From: Albula goreensis | Lineage: Eukaryota; Chordata; Actinopteri; Albuliformes; Albulidae | Length of the DNA: 64,000 nt | NCBI GenBank assembly: GCA_022829145.1 | Contig: CM040742.1 | Coordinates: 6,879,538 to 6,943,537 of the forward strand | Reading direction: 5' to 3' | Shown: piece by piece, positions 20,693 to 33,700 of the stretch | How the letters are laid out: the number at the start of each line of letters is the position of its first letter | Numbering within the stretch: the first letter of the stretch is position 1 | Notes under the pieces: generated by a model | What the model was told of the DNA's origin: nothing | Databases searched by the model: none | Seen by the model: the letters and a program-made list of their open reading frames with translations, nothing else | Made by a program: the position numbers and the translations under genes

Positions 20693-23600
20693 TTAGAAAG
20701 GACTCCCTGACTGCACCAGGGCCTCTTGGGCACTTTTCAAGGTCTCTCTCTTCACACACCTCCAGAAGTCGGGGATCCCGTGCTTGTGCTGCACCTGGTA
20801 ATAAGAGAAGCTCAATGCTAAAGACACGGCGCATTCACATTACCACTGCTGATTTTCCCTCTAAATGTAATTTTTACTCTGGAAACAACTTCACTGACTA
20901 TACACTGAACCCTCGTTATAGTGGACCTCGTCAAAATGGATTTAGGTTATAACAAACTGTTTCTGCTGTAACAACATGTGTGCCAGAAGTGACCAAAATA
21001 TAGTAAAATGATTGTGTTGTGATCTCAGTACAGTGTTTACTGGGTGTGGTGGAATAGTACTGGTCAGCAGGTAAGGTGGTCTGATGTAGCTGGTAGAGTG
21101 TAGAGGACCTCCCGGGTATTGCTGTCCACCGAACTCTGAGTAAATATGGCTTGGTACCACAGCCGAGGTGGGACTACTGTGTGCTTTTTTATTATCACTT
21201 GTTTATATCATACTATCGGTTATATCGTACTCCTTTTCCCCACATTTATTCCAGTTTAACGAGGGTTCAGTGTATAATTAATGTTATGTTCATGAAACAT
21301 TTATCACAGGTTTGTTTGTGATACATATAAACAAAAAGGTAAATACAGATTTAACAATGTTTTTACCTTCAACCCGCGCAGAATTCTGTCTTTCATCACT
21401 GCGATGAACTCTTTGTGACTCAGGCAGTTATCACCGTCAAGGTCGAAAATCTTGAAAACTGTGTCCAGCACATTTTCAGAAAGCTCATGGCCTGTGGCAA
21501 TTTTTACAGCTCTTTTAAATTCCCCTACAAAAAAGAAGGGCAGTTAGAGATTCACAGGTGAAGGCAGAACTGAAGTGTTAGCTCCTCTTAACTATCTGCA
21601 GAGCATGAGAATAAAAATGATAAGTTACCAATTCCAATGGGACGGTTGGCTTCGCTGATCATTTTCACACTGAAGGCGAAGTCCTCCAGATTGTTTGTGA
21701 AGAGGCAGAACGACTTGAATTCCTCAAAAGAAATACTCTACCAAGGAGAATAAAGAGAACTTACAACTAGACAGGAAGCACCAATTAAAAACTTTCAATA
21801 GTACAACTTTACCTTTTGTGTCCCAAAAGTGCTTATCTGGTAGACAAGACAAAGCTCATGGGTAAAGCAACAGTTAAAATATGAACATGCCTGCCTACAA
21901 TGGGCTGTCTCCCACAACAAATCAATCAATGTTTATGTAACATGATTTGCTCTCTTGCAACAGAACACAAGGTCACCAATTTTGAACCAAAATGTCACAG
22001 AAGTCGCTGCCATATTTATGATTAATATCAGAAACAACAGCGTAATACTCCTTCTGACATTTTATTATAACAATTAATGATTTTAAATTATTCCAAATAT
22101 TTTGTATCAGTTCATAAAATCGAGTTTTTCAACAGTTTGAGTCCCCTGCTGAAGACTCGTACTTGGCCTCCAGGGATCCTCTTCCTCATGTTCTCCCAGT
22201 AGGCTTCATTGTCTTCCTCATTGGTGTAGTGCAGGAGCCACTCAGCAAAGTCCTCTCTCCTCATTGTGTCCATTCCCTTGGAAAACTGCAGGAATTCCAT
22301 CTCCTGCACTTCAGCTTGAAGGTCCTCCATGAATCTAACAAGAGAGAAGTTTGCTCCATGAAGTTCGGCCTTATAAACCGTGAGCTCTTGAAATCGTGTT
22401 TTGATTAGGTTTTCGGTGCTAGTTTCCTTTAAATGGATGTGTTACCTGCAAAACTCTTTGTACTGAAGTTTTTTCTTTCCCTGCCTCCCAAAGAAGAATG
22501 CTTGCAAGGTCGTTTTCTCTCCTTTTCCATCCTCATCTGACAATTGCTTCTGGGAAAAAAAAATAAGAAGCAATTGAAAAACTATTTTACACTTATCGAC
22601 ATCATGAAATAAACATAAGTATACAAAAGATGCTGAAGTAGCTTCACAATAAATTCTTTTATTAATGTTGTACTTATCAAATACACCATAATTTATCCTC
22701 CATAGTTTCAGCTACACCAGCATAATCTCAGTTAAGTACACTAAGATTCACAAAATTATTCATGGGACAAAACTACAATCAAATGACTACTTACTTGAGC
22801 CTCGTCCTTCAGTTTCTCTTTCCTCTTCCCAATGATGTTTTTCAGCTTTGGGGAAATTCAATACATAATTTTGAATTTGTATCATATAGGATGGATTAGA
22901 TATAGCAACATTTTTGCTGTTTCAAATGTTTTCTCAATACAAACATAGCCTTTGTAATTAAAAAAAATCTTAACCATACAATATAATGAACAAAGTCCAG
23001 TGAATTTACAGGCATTTCACATATACATACCTCATATTCATCTGAATTATCCAATTAAAGTCAGCAAAAACAAAGAAATAATTTGTAATTCATCACAGTT
23101 AAAGATATAGTTGATTTCCAGTGTCATAATACATGGCAGGTAAGCATCAGAAGCATTCTATTAAGTTTAGAACAAGAAGCAACGACAAGTAAATACTAAA
23201 TCATGCTTAAGGTTCATAAGGACAGAGTGAGGACTTTGCTATATTTAAGCTACAGTCTTATACAGCCAATTAATTTCTGTTTGGTGTGTATATTTGGTAT
23301 TTATGGAAGTGACAAGCAAAAAACATTTCAGGCATTGAAAAAAGCAACATTTTGAAATTGAACTAATCTGACAAAACCACATTCAGAACTTCAAACAGAC
23401 ATACCTTCAAAAATTCCTTTTTGTCCACATGCTCATTGCCATCGACATCAAGCATTTTGAAAGCAATATGAAATCCTGTGTGTGGTTCTGAAAAAAGAAA
23501 AATTAATTACTTTTTTAAAAAATAAACAGACAAGCTAACATTCACTGGCTTGACTGGCAATCACTAAAAGGGAGTGCATACACATTACTAAAAGGTAGTA

Positions 23601-26600
23601 AATAACTACGCAAATATAAAAATCATCTTATACGATTTTAATATTATATTTTATATTATTCATAGTTAGGGAAGAACATTTCATAAACATTGTTCTAGTA
23701 TGAATCAGTTCCATGCAATTAAACTCACACCTTCAATACAATAACTTTTAATGACTGTTCCTCTTCAATCACATTATCTGTCAGCTTAAACTATGCTGCT
23801 TTCTGTTTTATGCGAACACCAGAAGTGCATTCAATATACAAAACTTACTTGTAAGGATTGTCAGCAAGAACAGATACTCTGTATAGGAGATCAAACCTGC
23901 AAAAACCAAAGACGGATGAAACCAATAAACCTTCATATAGTACTGCATATATAGCCACTATGCATCCAATATTCACAGATATCACATTGTGTATTGTGGA
24001 TATAGGTATTGTGATGGAACCCAAAATGGTGGACCTAGTAAGTCACATGACTGATATCCATGAATGTTGGATTACCCAGCATTGTTTAGTAGTCAATGCA
24101 CTCTCCTGACAACAGAATAGCAGTTCAAACGGAAATATCTGTGCAATGGTAATGAAGCATAGAACTACCCTCATAGAACTAGGTAATCAGGCCCTTGACA
24201 ACTCAACACAAAGACTCAGGAGGAAGTAGCCAGTTTTTACAAATTTTAACATTTTAAAGGAGACGAGACATTAGCCACACATTACCTATGCCATCAGAGC
24301 CATGCAGCCAACATACCATTAGAACTTCCAATAATCACCAGGGTGTTCACTTGCTTCCACAGCCAAACACATCAGGTGCTTATTTGAGACTGGCAGTTAT
24401 TGGGAGTCTGGTGTTTATTCAGTTTGACACAACTGCATATTGAACTGACCTAACTGAGAGAAGCCAGTGCTAAATACCACATATTCTGAACACAGATCTA
24501 TTGCGACCAAAAAAGCCATTCATATTGGATTTTTAGCCATCCTAAATATTTTGAAATACTTTGAGAAAACCAATCTGTATTATGTCATCCTATGGTTTGG
24601 GTGCCACATTTGGGTGGCTGTATTTGCATGAAACCCTGCAGAGACTATTTATATTTTCAGTTATGCTGTTTGCACTTTTATGTTTTTAATAAAGAAGAAA
24701 CTCTAAACAAGCAAACAAACTAAACTAAACTGCGTGGTGGAAACAGGATAAATGCAGCAATTTCTTGAAGCAGTTTGAAATAATGTAGTTTGCTTCATAT
24801 TAATTGTGGTAAACTTTGTGCTGCGTGATTAATTTAGCACTCAGACGATGAAATGTTTGTGAGATTCTTTATGTCGGCTTTAAAGAAAATAGACAAATTT
24901 AGGCCACACAAATGCAGTCAACTACACTATGAAAATCTATTTCTATTAGTTAGGGTGAACACCAAAACAGAAGCATGTAGCCAAGCTACAAAATGGATCT
25001 CTGTGTTCAGAGCACAAAGGCAGTTAGCAAATACTGAAACTAAACTAGCGCAACACAAAAATTGGCATGTCTGACTCCATCTGGCTATTCCAAAAAGCAT
25101 TAGGGCATGCAGCGGGACACAGGTATCACATGACACATGAAGGCAGAGTTTCAGTTTATAATAGGTTGAAAAACATTTAAAATGTGTGGTCATGCACTGG
25201 CCAACCCGGACACTTTACATATCCACTTTGAGCTGCTTCAGTACCATTGTACTTCTTTATATCCTTCGCTTCAGTAGCGCATGCTCTTTGAACCGATTCT
25301 CACTGAGTACTCTTACTTGCTACTCTTCTTTTCGTCTGTATGCCCATAGCAGAATACACAATTACATTTCAAGTGTTTCTGGTAAAAATAAATAAATAAA
25401 TAATAGGTAAGTTGTATTTTTCATTAAATGGAAACCAAATTCAGTCAATAAAGTGTCATCTGCTAAATATTTAATCTGTGGTTAATTGTATGACTTGGTA
25501 ATTATTAGCATCTCTGTTGGGAATGCTAGGATATTGTTTGAAATATGAAAAAAATAACCCACAATTTAAGCACAGACATAGGTGCCCATGACGAGCGAAA
25601 AATGTTATGAATTAGCTCTATCAAAAAGCACAGCAAAAACATTTTGAAGAGTAATAAAATAATCATAAAGTAGGCAGATCACACATAGGATATTACCATC
25701 ATTTCACAGAAAGACAGAAGTATGGAAAAGAAACCGTTACCGTTATCCCCAAAACTTCTGAAAAGGCTCTTGCCACCCTCCGCCCTGGAAGCAACATCCA
25801 GCATTGTCTCCACCTCCTGAGGTGAAATTATAAAAATTATATTAAACTCAAAGTATATGAAATTAAAGCTGAAAAGGAATTCAGATTTCATGGACACACA
25901 TTTGGCATATTGATGTGGTTTGAGGTGTGAACTCTGCAATAGTCCAGTTTGCTCATAATACAAGTGTGCATAACCCTTTCTGCATCTGTGTTCATTTACG
26001 TTCATTTTTGTGTCAAAGTATATTGTGATTAAGCTGACAAGCCACTTCTTTGGCTAATTAAATTTATATTTTATTTTTAGGTTAACTACTAGTGTTTACT
26101 ACCCAGCTTTCTAAAGTCCCAGAGAAATTGATGAGTACTGAGGAGGAATTATTGCATGTTGGGTAGGAAGGAGTAAGTTTCAGTAGTTGCTTTATGTGGT
26201 ACTACATCTGTTGCAGTTTTGGGAGAAAACTAATCCAATGATATAGTGTGGGAATGACGAAACAAGAATGGGTTTAACAAGATTATCCAATATTTTACAC
26301 ACGTGAGGCAGAGCTAACTGTTGCCTCCCCTTAACAAGCCAGCTGGGAGTAAAATTCCGTTCTGTATCATCTTCTGTGACATAGCCGTTTGTCCGAAAAT
26401 CATCAACAAAGGGTTTTTGCTGAAGTAGGTACTTCCAGTATAAGCATGAGTAGGCTTAGGTTATCAAGCTCTGGTATCCATCTATTGCACACTGACTGAA
26501 CACTTCAGTCAAAATCATGTGTGCACTTGCAGGTCTCACAGATATGTGGCTCAGGCACAATTATTAAAAAAAGGAAGAATCATCAAACAAGCAGTAACAA

Positions 26601-29294
26601 CTCACCTGGCTGCTCAAAATTTTCCGTTCTACTTTGCCTGTAGAAAAACAGAAGGAACCAACATGAATTCTCATATACTACAAAAAAGTAGTACGCATTA
26701 ATCAGTGGATGTCGAACTCCACTTATCAGTGTTAATTTGCTGTGTTAGCAAAAATAAGGTTTTATCACTAGGTCCCCTGAAAGGGTACTCGTTTAGCACA
26801 GAACTTACGGTCCACGTTTTCAAGCATGACAGAGAAGAGGAAGTCCCTCGGTGTCATGTAGGGTTCTTGTTCGTAGACAATTGAGGCAAAGTGATTGAAG
26901 CGCAGTCGTCGAGCAGATGGGATGACTGTGGTCTCCTTTGCAGGCTGCAGTTGTAAGAAAACATTGGGTTTTCAGTTGGATTTTCAGTTCCATTTTCAAT
27001 GACCAGCTATTAAGACTAATAAGGGCCAGTGTAATTTAAAAAAAAATCCATTCACAAAACGTTTATTAACCAATGGTTAAGACAAGCTTCAGTGCAAAGC
27101 ATTTACAATTAACATTTACTTGAAGACAAGCAAAAATGAAAAAAAAATATATATATCTGATCACTACCACCCACACACTGAGTGTTATCAAACATTTCTG
27201 AAGTATAACAGTATATACATAAATGGATGTGTTTAGTAGACAACTTTAATTCAAAGCACCTTAAAATGATGTTAATACAATCAAAAGACAGCAACAGCAT
27301 CAATGAGTAACAAAGAGACATTAATGTGATACAGCAGAGGTACCTGTGGTGAGAAAGTGGGAAGTAAGAAAAGGTTGTTTTTCACTTTGCAGGGATCATG
27401 GGAAGGGATTTTCAGCTGACTGGTCAGCGGCTGGCCTTTTGTCAAGCTAATAAAACTTTTTTCAATCCAAAATACGTTTGGTGAAGCTATTAAGACAGTA
27501 AGAATGATTTATTTTGCACTAAAATGCAGAAACCAGTGCCAACTATAGCCAGCCTTCCTATTGGGCGAGAGGTCACCAGTAGGAGGGGGATGAATGTAAA
27601 TGTCTGTTTCTCACCAGCAACCCCCACTGTTCAACACAACCTTCCAGCCAATTCTGCACTAAAAGAGCTGTCCTCTGACCATGTCTGTGAAAGCTCAACT
27701 GTGGCATGACAGCCTAAACACAGGGAGACCAGCAGTTGTTCTCCTGAAATGACAGACTGAATGGCTGTAGCAATAAGTGTCACTTCTGATTAGGCATTCC
27801 AAATTGAAAGATGACGGGAGAAAGCATTCTGAGCATTAAAACATAAAAACTGTGTGCCAAGAGCTTGACAAAGCTATTATTTAGCCTACTGCAGGCTATT
27901 GCCATTGGGAAAGTGCTTGTTCCAAGACGAGCACAAATCCTGGTCTCTTGAATCATCTTTTATTCTTTTTCCTATATGGACATGTTTACATCTGGAGAAA
28001 ACCAAAGGAGACCCACAACGCCTCCTGCTAGCTGTTAAACATGGTGGTGGATCTTTAATGATATAAGCAGCCATTTCATGAGATTCATTTGATCCAATGA
28101 TTGCACTGCATGGTCGCACAAGAACCTAGGAATATGGGTCCATTTTACAGAACCAGGTGCCCCCTATGGTGTAAATGCTGTTACCTCATAATTTCCCTAA
28201 ATTCCATGATGATAATTCACCCCACACACATTGCCAAACAAATTCAAGAGTGTCATGAACACCAGGATCAAGCCAAATGCCTTTGATGGCCTCTACAATA
28301 ACCAGATGTAAACATCAGTGAGGGTTCATGGGAAGTCATGCAGCACAGTGGTTTTCCACCGTCTTTCCTCAAAGAATTGCTGCAGAATGGTCATGTCACA
28401 CTACAAACTTTTCAGAATTTGAATAACTGTATTCCAAGAAGGACTGGAGTTTTTCTGAAGCCAAAGGTTGGACTTACTCCTTATTAGTTACTTTATGGTT
28501 ATGTTATGTTGTCTTTTGGTAATGTTCTGACATTACAGACTGGGCCATAACACTGAGTTATGCAAAGAAGACGATAAATTCGATAAATCGATTGTGTAAC
28601 TGCAATTTGTGTACAAGATGACAGCACATCGACTTTTTGGTTCTGTGGTATTAGTTGAGCAATCAGAATTACATCAACTAAAATAAGAGTCACAAAAGCA
28701 ATAACACATGTTATTCATGTGATATATTCGTGTGTCTCGTTATATATTCGGGTAATACAAACTGTTCATGTTGATCGCATTATCTGCAAGTTACACCTTT
28801 ACGAACACGCAGTATTGTGTTCGATGTCATGATGATGACGTTACTATTCTCTCAATCGCCCATCCCTATTTTCAACATCAAAATGCTTTTCACCTTTTCC
28901 ACAATTTTTCACGCATTCAGTTTATTATTCGGATATTTAATTTGTGTTTACTCGTATGTACCATCAGCACATCGGCTTAGTATACAAAAAAGCAGCAACA
29001 AGTTCCCTTCTATTTGCAGATCAGCGAACTATAGCGATTGCATGTTAAACCGTGTTGTCCCTATGTTTCTGCCACAGGTTCAGGCGACGTTACCTGTGGT
29101 TCTTCTTGAAGTGCATGAACGGTACAGGTAGTTCGGCTCTCCCACGGTCCATAGTAGTGATGTACCAGTGTGCCTCCAAATATGACAGACCCCACAACTC
29201 CTGTGTGCAATATGCCTCGAGTGGTTGTTTTAGTGGGCAAAAATCGGTGTAAATTCCTTCTCAAGGCCCAGGCGACTCTTCCCCAGTTAGCCAT
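20693..29294 (-). CDS. micu2: Mitochondrial calcium uptake protein 2 (MICU2)
   Basis: Twelve coding exons: 29294-29094, 26944-26809, 26637-26606 (a 32-nt microexon), 25816-25741, 23896-23849, 23488-23405, 22845-22795, 22549-22446, 22334-22163, 21737-21629, 21524-21367 and 20794-20693 (TAA). The Arg-rich N-terminus MANWGRVAWALRRNLHRF suits mitochondrial import. EF-hands are DVDGNEHVDKKEF (exon 6) and DLDGDNCLSHKEF (exon 11). The stretch QAEVQEMEFLQFSKGMD plus EDFAEWLL in exon 9 matches MICU2 better than MICU1 or MICU3. Known role: dimerises with MICU1 to gate the mitochondrial calcium uniporter from the intermembrane space. Oddity: exon 6 has one extra A in the + strand run 23460-23463 (TTTT for TTT in sense). 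This breaks frame just before the first EF-hand and brings TGA four codons later. Without it the length would be ~423 residues (human 434). Confidence 0.93.
20903..21272. mobile_element. MITE with perfect inverted ends in MICU2 intron 11
   Basis: Both ends read CACTGAACCCTCGTTA inward and are flanked by TA on each side, typical of Tc1/mariner/pogo families. The element is ~370 bases with no transposase. It lies between MICU2 exons 11 and 12. Confidence 0.8.
27929..28490 (+). pseudogene. Tc1-like transposase fossil in MICU2 intron 1
   Basis: In one + strand frame interrupted by stops, HKSWSLESSFILFPIW, LLAVKHGGGSLMI, DPMIALHGRTRT and QVPPMV...FHDDNSPHTHC can be read. A second frame gives IAKQIQEC and WPLQ-PDVN, then a motif like SWEVM. 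VKHGGGS, DDN.P.HT and WP.QSPDLN are hallmarks of the DDE domain of Tc1-family transposases. At least five stops interrupt it. The terminal inverted repeats were not found. Confidence 0.75.
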
Positions 29295-30504
29295 GTTCAC
29301 GGATGTAGGAACACCAAATTGGAAAAACTTTGACGATGTAACTATTATGGGGCGTGTAGGAACTAGAGATAGGAGGGGTAAGTACGGAAAGCCAAACAGA
29401 CAAAACATCTCTGCTGTGTAGCCGTCACGGGGCGCTATGAAGCATGTGGTCTTATCAAAATGTAGCAAAATTAACCATTTCGTTGGACGTTTTTGCAAGG
29501 TGTAACTGTTCTACTTCATATCTAAATTCAAATCTCTTTTAAATAGCATCTATGCAGCTTCTATAGCATTTGGAAAGGGGCTAATGAAGAGCACGGTGAC
29601 CATATCTGAAGAAAATATCAAGTTTATACATTTTAATTTCATGAGGTATGGAAGTGTGTTCATGAAGTCTGGGAAGAGAAAGCATTGCATTGCAAATGAC
29701 TCTGGAATAGATCCAGAGACAAATCCTCTGTCAATAGAAGTACATATACTAAAAACAGTTTGCATTAAATTCTCAACCCTGGATTACCCTTAATGTATCT
29801 AGTGACTTGCAAACCCTTCCCAGGTTTGTAAAATGAGTGTGTAATCCATGAAAAACCCATAACTATGGATGTTTGCATCAACAATGAATATATACAAGGC
29901 ACATAATATAATACTTCTTACCACAACAACAGCAAATTGCCATTTGACGAGTTAGTTTAAGTTCCAGAAATTTCATTTGAGAGCATGTCATGTTATCATG
30001 TACACAAGTCTGCAGGACAGTGAATGTGAAGCATAAGACAACACCTTTTCCTTTATATATCTGATGCTACCCCTGTTCAGATGACAGTTACATTTTTACA
30101 GAATACATTATGACATAGTTGCCACCCAAACTATTGCAAAACAATCTAATATGCTCCTATATGGCTGGTATTGCATAATGTTACACTACCACTTGTTATG
30201 CAATGCCGAAATAAAACAGCAGCTCCCACTAATTCTATCTAAACTGTTTACCTATGCAAGGTACTGATGTCTACAGGAAGTTTCTGGTTAGCCTGGGTTA
30301 ATACAGCCAGCAGCTATCAGTAAGACATATGATCCCCATCAAACTCACTTGTTTTGATTAGTAGGGATATTCTTTAGCAATTTTAAACATAGTTTTACTA
30401 TGGCAAGTGCAATGTGTGATCCAATATTTTTTGCAAATGAACAATGGTTAAGTATAAAAGTTTCACTATTTCAGGTAATATTAAATCGTTTTATTGAAAG
30501 TTTT

Positions 30505-30554
30505 ATATTTTGTAGAAGTCCTTTTATTATGACGATTTTAAACCGGAAGTACTT
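30505..30554 (+). promoter_or_regulatory. CCHCR1 promoter element with ETS site
   Basis: ATTTTGTAGAAGTCCTTTTA, TTATGAC, nine bases, then CCGGAAGTACTT. It ends ~155 bases before the CCHCR1 ATG. It matches the TAF13 upstream element in order and spacing. Confidence 0.6.
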
Positions 30555-30708
30555 ACGCTGCCATCTATGATTTGAGCTGCGTTCGCCAAGCAGCACAGCA
30601 CTGCCGTAGGTTCAAAAAGAAAGCGCGACGAAGTGGACCAAAACAACACAAATCTACGTTATGATCGTTAAATGAAATGGTACATTGTTCAGTCTAATTG
30701 ACGCTACA

Positions 30709-33700
30709 ATGGAAAGGCGAAAAGTGGATGAAAAGTTGAACGCTCCTTCTGATTTTATCGCATCAAGCATGGAAAGTAAGACAAAATTGTGACAACCGGT
30801 TACATTTGCTGTCTAGTTCGCAGTGTCACTCTTGTCATTAAATAAGCTTGTTTGCGTTACCTGTTGAACCCATCGCCGTTAGGTAGCTTGCTTAGTAACG
30901 ACATGTCTTGTTTCGTTTCGGTGTGATTGCTTTCTGGGTTTGCTATTTGTTTCATTTTATGTATTTAGCAAGGTAGTTAGCCCCCGACGTTTGCTAAAAT
31001 ATTTACAAACGACGGATTGGTTGATGTCAAAAGAGGGCAAATTACATGAAATTGCCTTGGTCAGCTTGACATTGCGTTGACAAGGATTCTCAGATTGCGT
31101 TTGTACTACTGTAATGTATTGTAATGACTACTGTAATCACTGTAATGTTCTACTGAACATTAGTAGTAAGTAGACAAGTAAAGTAACGGGGAATTTTCAT
31201 TAAATTCTGAGTAATGTAGATGAAAGTATTTGCATTGCAAAAAAATAAATTAATTTGTCAAAATACACATTTTTAAATCTCATGTTTCTAAAATTCAAAT
31301 CTTAAAAATTATGGTAAAACTAAGTCATATTGAGTTCTCTTTTGAGATCCCCAGACAGAAATAGCATATTTTCAAGAATTTAGATTTTTTTTTTTTTACA
31401 ACGTTTATTGCAAATTCAGTTAGATCACTCATTAAGAGAAACCACCATGGCTTATGCCAGAAAGATACCAGCTGGTTATTTACTTGTGTCTTCTTGCTGC
31501 TTATTAATCTGGTCCAAAGATGTGGTGTGTCACTGTATTTTGTAAACAAACACGTATTTGAAATGCGTGTGTAGTTAATGCTGTATGTTTTTCTTTGCAG
31601 AAGCAACCCAAAATGACTTGATACCACCATCCCATTTTACTTCATGTCCCCAGCCCACTACATCAGGTGCAACGCCTGGACCAGCAGTTGGCCAGGGGTC
31701 ACCAATGTCTTGGGTCATGCCTACACAAGCATCTGCATTGAATACAGGGAATACCAATCAATGGCTCGCAGTCGCTCAAGCAAAACAAGAAATACTGGAA
31801 CTGCGCAGAATAAACCAGAGACTGCTGGAGATGCGTGGGAATGGTTCGAGTCAATGGACTCCCAATCCTTGTGAAGAGGTTGCCTCCAGGATAAGGTACT
31901 ATTGAGAATAAATGTGATGGAGTGCAATAAAAGCAATTTTGTTTGTCCTTCAAGAAAGATATGTATGTACTATGTACAGCTAAAAATAGGCTGTAAGCTT
32001 AGTTCTGCTTCCCACAAAATAAGTGAAGCAGTGGTTAGACAATATAAACGTGAAAAGCATAGTGCACATCAACCACAGCACCTGGCACTTGCATTAAGTA
32101 TAAAATCCTATATTTATACTTTTTTATATTTATTTAAATATTTTTTGACCATATTCATATTTTGGCAAAAACTGAACTAGAATAAACACACCTGTGTTAT
32201 ACTGTGTTGCACCTGTTTTGGAAACGTTTAGCTTTGTCAATGAATTGTAATTGTTAAATTGGCTGTGATTTTTTGTACTTTTATTGCCTTGTCAGATCTG
32301 GAGACCGTAATGAACCCTCACACAAATCCTGGGTCGATGCAGAGTGGAAGATGGACACAGAGAGACTGAGGGCTGAGGTGGAGAAGTTAAGAGGGCAAGT
32401 GGATACACTGAAGGAGGCCACAGGCAGGCAAATAGAGGAGCTTCAGAAGAGAGACCAGTCTCTGAACAGGTATGCTGCTCAGAACAAATTTAAGTCAAGC
32501 TAACTGAAACGCTTAAATGAGAGCTGAGTATTTCCGCACCCTCTGCATCAGACTGTTCTGGTCTGTAGTTAGAAAACTGTAGTCACAGCCTATTATATGC
32601 ATCCAATGCAATAAAATCATTAAATTTAGGTGTCATCACTTTTAATTTATTTTTATTTTTTAATTCATTTTATTATTTTTATTTTTCAGAACCCATATTT
32701 TTCTACAAAGTAATATTTCAAAACTATATAATTTGTTTCTTATTACAGAGACAATTTCAAAACAATTCGAGCCAGTGCATCACATGGCTTGTTGGCATAA
32801 AATGGCTCAGGGCAATTTTATCAATCTTAATATTAAAACCTTTTTTAAGGTTGAAAAGAGTAAGGTTTTATTTCATGTGTAAAATACATTGGCTTGGGTT
32901 CAAAAAAATGTATAAATGAGAAATTAAAATTTGTTGTAATAAAGACTTTTTCTAATCCATGGTAGGAAGAGTGATGAGCTGGAACAGTTACGGGTTGAAC
33001 TGAGTCAAACCAAGACCGAACTTGGCCACGCTCGAGCTGAGCTGGGCCTAGGTATATCTGAGCAACAACGGCTTTCCACTGAGGTCAGCCCAAACAAATT
33101 TAGCTGTATAGGAATATTTTTTTAGTATTTACCCATTTTTTTAGAATGTATTCATCAGTGTGAACCTGCTAATATGTGCACTTGGTGCATATTTTGAATC
33201 TACAGCTGGAAAGATTGAAAAGGAAGGAGGAGGAGGTGGAGGCGGGCAGGCTGGCAGCTCTGAGGACGGAGGCCGAGCTCCACAGGCAGGAGATGGAGGA
33301 AGCCTGCAGGCTGGAGGTGCTCAAACTCAAGGAGGAGCTTGAGGATACTGGAAGGAAACGGCAAGCTGAGGTGCCATGAATACTTAGCTAGAATTTCTAT
33401 AGATCTCAATATTTGGCAAAACATTGCACCAAAAAATGTATCGGATAATGTCCTTTTTGATAATGTGAGGGTATGAATGCCTTAATTTTGGTATCATTAA
33501 CAAATATTAAAAATAGTTGCACAAATAATTGTGAAGGCAAAAACATAATAATACATAATAACACATTATGCAAGAACATCTCTTTTGGGAATAACTACTG
33601 TTACATTGTAGATAGTTTCAGAAACACTCCTGCTTGCACACACAGTTCTCTAATTGCAAGCCTGCAATTGTAAGCGCTAGTTCCATTCGCTGATTTTGTT

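Noticed and set aside
27886-28286. Small genes in MICU2 intron 1
   Set aside because: The frames are pieces of a Tc1-like transposase fossil broken by stops.
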